From positions 1 through 36,504 of the forward strand of contig CAMATZ010000056.1 of the NCBI GenBank assembly GCA_945861275.1: a stretch of DNA of 36,504 nucleotides. Reading direction: 5' to 3'. The number at the start of each line of letters is the position of its first letter. Position 1 is the stretch's first letter. The notes below the pieces were generated by a model. That model was not told the origin of the DNA. It saw only the letters and a program-made list of their open reading frames with translations, and did not search any database. This DNA comes from Bordetella parapertussis (lineage in GTDB: Bacteria; Pseudomonadota; Gammaproteobacteria; Burkholderiales; SG8-41). A program made the translations under genes and the position numbers. This document shows, in pieces, positions 32,568 to 36,504 of the stretch.

Positions 32568-32660
32568 TTATACCGCCCACTCCGCACTCAATACTTCCGC
32601 CTGCTCAAGCACCGTTTGCGTGGCTTTCTCCTGCATGTCCGGCGGATAGCCGGAAAACAG
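32568..32660 (-). pseudogene. Possible tail of a type I restriction enzyme R-subunit gene (hsdR)
   Basis: On the minus strand the stretch reads [28 protein letters not shown], stop (TAA at 32570-32568). This resembles the C-terminal end of many HsdR proteins (YPPDxQEKATxTVLEQAExLSxEW), recalled from family knowledge rather than searched. It would be a remnant of about 28 codons, with nothing of the rest present. It lies in the 199-base gap between the oxaloacetate-decarboxylase-like gene and the flavoprotein gene. Confidence 0.5.
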
Positions 32661-32675
32661 GCTCACGGCGGAAGC

Positions 32676-33536
32676 TCAGCTTAGATACTCGCGCTGCCAT
32701 TTCTGGTAGGTCGCGCCATTGAGGTAGCGCTCCATGTCCTCGGCCGAGGCGATCTTCGATTGAAGATCGGCGGGGGCGCCGCCGATGTACAAATGTGCAT
32801 AGGTCTCGCGCAGCGCTTTGACCGCGGCCGCCACCGGCTGGTGGCCTTGCAGCAGTATGCGCACACCGCGCGTGACCAGGTCCTCGCGCTTGAGGCCGGG
32901 CGCACTGCCGACGATGATCGGCAATGGGGTGGCTGCATGGATGGCCTCGATGTCTGCGAGCTGCTTCAGCCCCGTGATGAACAAAGCGTCCACCCCGGTC
33001 GCTGCGTAGGCCTTGGCGCGCGCGACGGTGCGTTCGACACCTTCCACCCGCAGCGCCGCAATGCGGCCGACGATAACCAGAGAAGGATCCTCGCGGGCGG
33101 CTAGTGCGGCGCGCAGCTTGCCGGTCATCTCCTCGAGTGAGATCAGCGCCATCGTGCCTTCGGCTTGGCCAAAAGCCGCGGGCTGCGCCACGTCTTCGAC
33201 TGCCAGCGCCGACACCCCCGCATGCTCGAGTTCCTGCACCGTGCGCATGACGTTGAGCGCGTTGCCGTAGCCGTGGTCGGCATCGACCAGCAGGCTCAAC
33301 TTGCTCACGCGCATGATGCGCCGCACCTGGTCGGCAAACTCGGTCAGCGTGTGCAGGGCAAGATCGGGCGCTGCCAGTATGGTGGCTGCGGTTACCGATC
33401 CCGACAGTATGCCGAGCTTGAAGCCGACCGACTCTGCGACACGCGCCGACAGTGCATCGTACACCGTTGCCGGCGACAGGCACTGCGTTCCGGTCAGCAT
33501 GGCGCGCATTCTTTTGCGTTGTTCCGTGTGGTCCAT
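32676..33536 (-). CDS. Isocitrate-lyase/PEP-mutase-family enzyme, oxaloacetate-decarboxylase-like
   Basis: TIM-barrel enzyme of 286 residues from ATG 33536-33534, with GGAGAG before it. RMRAMLTGTQCLSPATVYDA begins the barrel, LLVDADHGYGNALNVMRTVQ holds the conserved metal-binding Asp residues, and VSALAVEDVAQPAAFG carries the family's Glu-Asp. IGGAPADLQSKIASAEDMER is near the end. The set VYDALSARVAESVGFKLGIL with ADHGYGNALNVMRTV resembles PA4872-type oxaloacetate decarboxylases more than isocitrate lyase, which would have KKCGH. It precedes the flavoprotein gene on the same strand, and the two may serve organic-acid catabolism together (inference). Confidence 0.85.
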   Translation of the reverse strand: MDHTEQRKRMRAMLTGTQCLSPATVYDALSARVAESVGFKLGILSGSVTAATILAAPDLALHTLTEFADQVRRIMRVSKLSLLVDADHGYGNALNVMRTVQELEHAGVSALAVEDVAQPAAFGQAEGTMALISLEEMTGKLRAALAAREDPSLVIVGRIAALRVEGVERTVARAKAYAATGVDALFITGLKQLADIEAIHAATPLPIIVGSAPGLKREDLVTRGVRILLQGHQPVAAAVKALRETYAHLYIGGAPADLQSKIASAEDMERYLNGATYQKWQREYLS

Positions 33537-33588
33537 GAGGTCTCTCCTTTTAAGGTTCATGGATTCTACACAAGCCAGCGCGCCACGG

Positions 33589-33597
33589 TGCTATATT
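33589..33597 (+). promoter_or_regulatory. Extended -10 element at the nadE start
   Basis: TGCTATATT (TGN followed by TATATT at 33592-33597) is followed by six bases and then the nadE ATG. That spacing would put the transcript start on the first base of the gene. No good -35 is seen, which extended -10 promoters do not require. Confidence 0.45.
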
Positions 33598-33603
33598 AGC
33601 CGC

Positions 33604-35211
33604 ATGAAAATCGCGATTGCACAACTGAATTACACGGTGGGCGATATCGACGGCAATAGCACGAAAATCGCCGCGGCCGCGACGCGCGCGCGCGAAGGTG
33701 GCGCCTCGCTGTTGCTGACCACCGAGTTGGCGATCAGCGGCTACTCGCCGGAAGATTTATTGCTGCGCCACGATTTTTATGACGCCTGCGCGGCTGCGTT
33801 GGCCGACCTCGCGCGCAATACCACGGGCATTACCGTGGTGGTGGGCCATCCTCATCGCGTCGACGACCAGCGCTACAACGCGGCATCGATTTTGCGCGAT
33901 GGGAAAATCGTCACCGCCTATCTCAAACGCAAGCTGCCGAATTACAACGTGTTCGACGAGGAGCGCTATTTTGCTTCGGGCACCGCGCCGTGCGTATTCG
34001 AGCACGAAGGTGTGCGCCTGGGCGTGAATATTTGCGCGGACGTGTGGGAAGAACCCGCGGCGATTGCCGCCAAGCAGGCGGGCGCGCAACTGTTGCTGGT
34101 GCTCAATGCGTCGCCGTATCACATGAACAAGCAGCAAACACGTTACGAAGTGGTGCGTGACCGCGCGGCGGAAACCGGCATTCCTGTGATTTACGCCAAT
34201 CAGGTGGGCGGACAGGATGAACTGGTGTTTGATGGCGCGTCGTTTGCAATGGACGCGCACGGGCAGTTGACGCATCAGTTTCCTTCATTCACGGAAGCTA
34301 TTGATTTTATTGATATCGTTGACGCAGTACCGCAGCCTGGAAAAATCGTGCCAACGCAGTCGCTGGAAGCCGAGGTGTATCAGGCGCTGGTGTTGGGCGT
34401 GCGCGACTACGTGAACAAGAATGGATTTCCCGGCGTGTTGCTGGGCTTGTCGGGCGGCATAGATTCAGCGCTGACCTTGACCATCGCTGCGGATGCGCTG
34501 GGCGCGGATCGCGTAAAAGCGGTGATGATGCCCTCGCAATATACCGCGGGGATGAGCCGTGAAGACGCCTGTGCCGAGGCCGAGGCGCTGAAAGTGCGTT
34601 ATGTGGAAATCGCCATCAAGCCGTTGTTCGACGCGTTTCAGCAAACGCTCGCCGGCGAATTCAAGGGCTTGAAGGAAGACACCACCGAGGAAAATCTGCA
34701 ATCGCGCATCCGCGGCGTGCTGCTGATGGCGATGTCGAACAAGAGCGGCGCCATCGTGCTCACCACCGGCAACAAAAGCGAAATGGGCACCGGTTACGCC
34801 ACGCTTTACGGCGACATGGCGGGCGGCTTTGGGGTGTTGAAGGACATCAATAAATTGATGGTGTATCGTTTGTCGAATTACCGAAACACCATTTCCCCGG
34901 TAATACCACAACGGGTGATAGAGCGGCCGCCGTCGGCGGAATTGCGCCCCGATCAAAAAGATCAGGACAGTTTGCCGTCCTACGATACGCTCGACGCCAT
35001 CATGGAAGCGTATGTTGAAAACGACCGCAGTCCGCGCGACATTATCGCGGCGGGCTACCCGCGCGCCGATGTGGAGCGCGTGGTCAGGCTCATACGCATT
35101 TCGGAATACAAGCGCCGCCAGTCGCCGGTGGGCATACGTATTACCGCGCGCGGCTTTGGCAAGGATTGGCGTTATCCGATCACCAATAAATTTCGTCCGC
35201 CGTTTGACTGA
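33604..35211 (+). CDS. nadE: Glutamine-dependent NAD+ synthetase
   Basis: Makes NAD+ from nicotinic acid adenine dinucleotide, ATP and glutamine. The 535 residues have two domains. The N-terminal nitrilase-like amidase has triad E41 (LTTELAISGYSPEDLL), Lys in YLKRKLPNYNVFDEERYF and Cys in GVNICADVWEEP. The C-terminal synthetase has the PP-loop LLGLSGGIDSALTLTIA, LTTGNKSEMGTGYATLYGD and PSAELRPDQKDQDSLPSYD. No Shine-Dalgarno precedes ATG 33604; TGCTATATT, an extended -10, ends 6 bases before it. A frame open back to 33301 overlaps the neighbouring gene and is not used. glnB follows after 52 bases. Confidence 0.97.
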   Translation: MKIAIAQLNYTVGDIDGNSTKIAAAATRAREGGASLLLTTELAISGYSPEDLLLRHDFYDACAAALADLARNTTGITVVVGHPHRVDDQRYNAASILRDGKIVTAYLKRKLPNYNVFDEERYFASGTAPCVFEHEGVRLGVNICADVWEEPAAIAAKQAGAQLLLVLNASPYHMNKQQTRYEVVRDRAAETGIPVIYANQVGGQDELVFDGASFAMDAHGQLTHQFPSFTEAIDFIDIVDAVPQPGKIVPTQSLEAEVYQALVLGVRDYVNKNGFPGVLLGLSGGIDSALTLTIAADALGADRVKAVMMPSQYTAGMSREDACAEAEALKVRYVEIAIKPLFDAFQQTLAGEFKGLKEDTTEENLQSRIRGVLLMAMSNKSGAIVLTTGNKSEMGTGYATLYGDMAGGFGVLKDINKLMVYRLSNYRNTISPVIPQRVIERPPSAELRPDQKDQDSLPSYDTLDAIMEAYVENDRSPRDIIAAGYPRADVERVVRLIRISEYKRRQSPVGIRITARGFGKDWRYPITNKFRPPFD

Positions 35212-35230
35212 GCCAGTGTGCTATTCTTGA

Positions 35231-35602
<372 letters not shown>

Positions 35603-35606
35603 CATT

Positions 35607-35667
35607 CGTTAGGCGTGAAGCGTGAGGCGTGAGGAGTAACCCCGCGCCTCACGCTTCACGCCTAACG
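35607..35667. repeat. Perfect 23-bp inverted repeat of GCGTGAR heptamers (copy D)
   Basis: The arm at 35607-35629 (CGTTAGGCGTGAAGCGTGAG...) and its exact reverse complement at 35645-35667 flank a 15-base loop. It is made of GCGTGAG/GCGTGAA heptamers, similar in build to copies A-C but not in sequence or core. It starts 4 bases after the glnB stop, probably terminates both convergent genes, and its right arm encodes the end of the Smr protein. Confidence 0.88.
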
Positions 35668-36213
35668 CCTCACGCTTTTCAGAAGCACCACCGCCGCACC
35701 GCCGCCGCCCTCGGTGCGGCGCGCCTGACAAAACGCCAGAATTTCGTCGCGCTGCGCGAGCCAGGCTGCCACTTTGCGCTTGAGCACGGGTTCGCCGTTT
35801 CTCGAGCCGAGGCCCTTGCCGTGGATGATGCGCACGCAGCGTAATCCATCGTGCAGGCACTGATTTAAAAACGTCACCAGCGCCGGTCGCGCTTCGGCCA
35901 CGGTAAGTCCGTGCAGATCGATTTCGTTTTGTATCAACCACTGGCCGCGGCGCAGTTTGCGCAGGGTATCGCTGCCGAGTCCGTCACGCAGAAATTTGAG
36001 TTCGTCGCCGGCTTCAAACCCGGCTTCCCAGGGGTCGGTGTCGCTCAAACTCTCAGCCAGCACTGCGCGCTCGTTGCGCAGGCGTTGCGTAGGCGCTGGC
36101 GCGGGTTGCGCCTTGGCGATACGTGCGCGATTAAGACGCGGCAGCGGTGTTACGTCAGGCAGCAGTTGACCGAGCAAATCCGCGCGATCCGGCTGCTGCC
36201 GATTGTGTTTCAT
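35662..36213 (-). CDS. Smr-domain protein (MutS2-tail-like nuclease)
   Basis: Protein of 183 residues. A charged, disordered N-terminal part (about 1-75) precedes WLIQNEIDLHGLTVAEARPA and RCVRIIHGKGLGSRNGEPVL, the DLHG and HGKG motifs of the Smr domain. RTEGGGGAAVVLLKSVRR is the end. Smr domains nick DNA or cleave RNA in some systems; the role of this short stand-alone form is not known. The last codons (SVRR, stop) lie in the copy D inverted repeat. It is 27 bases downstream of trxB. Confidence 0.93.
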   Translation of the reverse strand: MKHNRQQPDRADLLGQLLPDVTPLPRLNRARIAKAQPAPAPTQRLRNERAVLAESLSDTDPWEAGFEAGDELKFLRDGLGSDTLRKLRRGQWLIQNEIDLHGLTVAEARPALVTFLNQCLHDGLRCVRIIHGKGLGSRNGEPVLKRKVAAWLAQRDEILAFCQARRTEGGGGAAVVLLKSVRR

Positions 36214-36215
36214 CT

Positions 36216-36240
36216 GCCTTCACCTTTCACCCTTCACGCG
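36216..36240. repeat. Short heptamer array between trxB and smr
   Basis: CCTTCACCTTTCACCCTTCA plus CGCG gives three CYTTCAC heptamers in one orientation, without an inverted arm or core. It is the same unit as in copies A-C. It sits directly upstream of the smr ATG and downstream of the trxB stop. Confidence 0.6.

Positions 36241-36504
<264 letters not shown>

Noticed and set aside
32605-33483. Minus-strand frame of 292 codons overlapping the oxaloacetate-decarboxylase-like gene
   Set aside because: It is out of frame with the recognised enzyme and is rich in Arg/Gly/Ala without any motif.

Overview
The window (36,504 bp, GC-rich by eye) looks like a chromosomal segment of a betaproteobacterium, probably an uncultured Burkholderiales/Nitrosomonadales-type organism. 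The case rests on gene order and families, not on a search: the exbB-exbD-lpxK-ycaR-kdsB-adk block next to xseA, nadE followed by glnB, trxB next to an Smr gene, and a Bug-family (TctC) periplasmic receptor. LpxK, KdsB and ExbBD show a Gram-negative outer membrane. No tRNA, rRNA, CRISPR array or intact mobile element was seen.

Layout. 1-443: frameshifted, 5'-truncated REP-associated transposase (RAYT) followed by REP-like palindromes. 631-4656 (minus): flavoprotein, secreted M20 peptidase, gamma-carbonic-anhydrase-like protein and serB. 4746-6948: proton-pumping pyrophosphatase with a terminator. 7051-10954 (minus): the adk/kdsB/ycaR/lpxK/exbD/exbB envelope block. 10955-11434: 480-bp spacer with a repeat element and DnaA-box-like sites, then xseA (plus). 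12913-14968: GH19-like lysozyme and exported cupin (minus), divergent from a ChaN-like lipoprotein (plus). 15167-19558: unusual long amidase (minus), divergent from a Bug receptor plus an exported amidohydrolase (plus). 19694-23443: thiol-dioxygenase-like protein, small unknown protein, D-threonine-aldolase/D-serine-dehydratase-like enzyme, tandem ABM-domain protein, exported alpha/beta hydrolase. 23541-27820: four-gene MacAB/Dev-like ABC efflux operon. 27971-29731 (minus): Nudix hydrolase and a GNAT/FemAB-like protein. 29939-30691: alpha/beta hydrolase. 30727-33536: a rearranged stretch with a REP hairpin, a fragment of a Bug gene fused to the end of a fumarate-reductase-type flavoprotein gene, a possible hsdR tail, and an oxaloacetate-decarboxylase-like gene. 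33604-36504: nadE, glnB, smr, and the C-terminal part of trxB.

Most genes are housekeeping or ordinary accessory metabolism. The least explained content is in the spacers. They carry several families of palindromic repeat, including a composite element built of GTGAAGR heptamers in opposite orientation around a conserved core of about 32 bp (three copies). A RAYT-type REP family is present as inverted pairs at three loci. Some repeats supply the stop codon or last codons of neighbouring genes. Several transcription-unit-leading genes (xseA, hlyD-like, nadE) have a -10-like hexamer six bases before the ATG and no Shine-Dalgarno, which suggests leaderless mRNAs.
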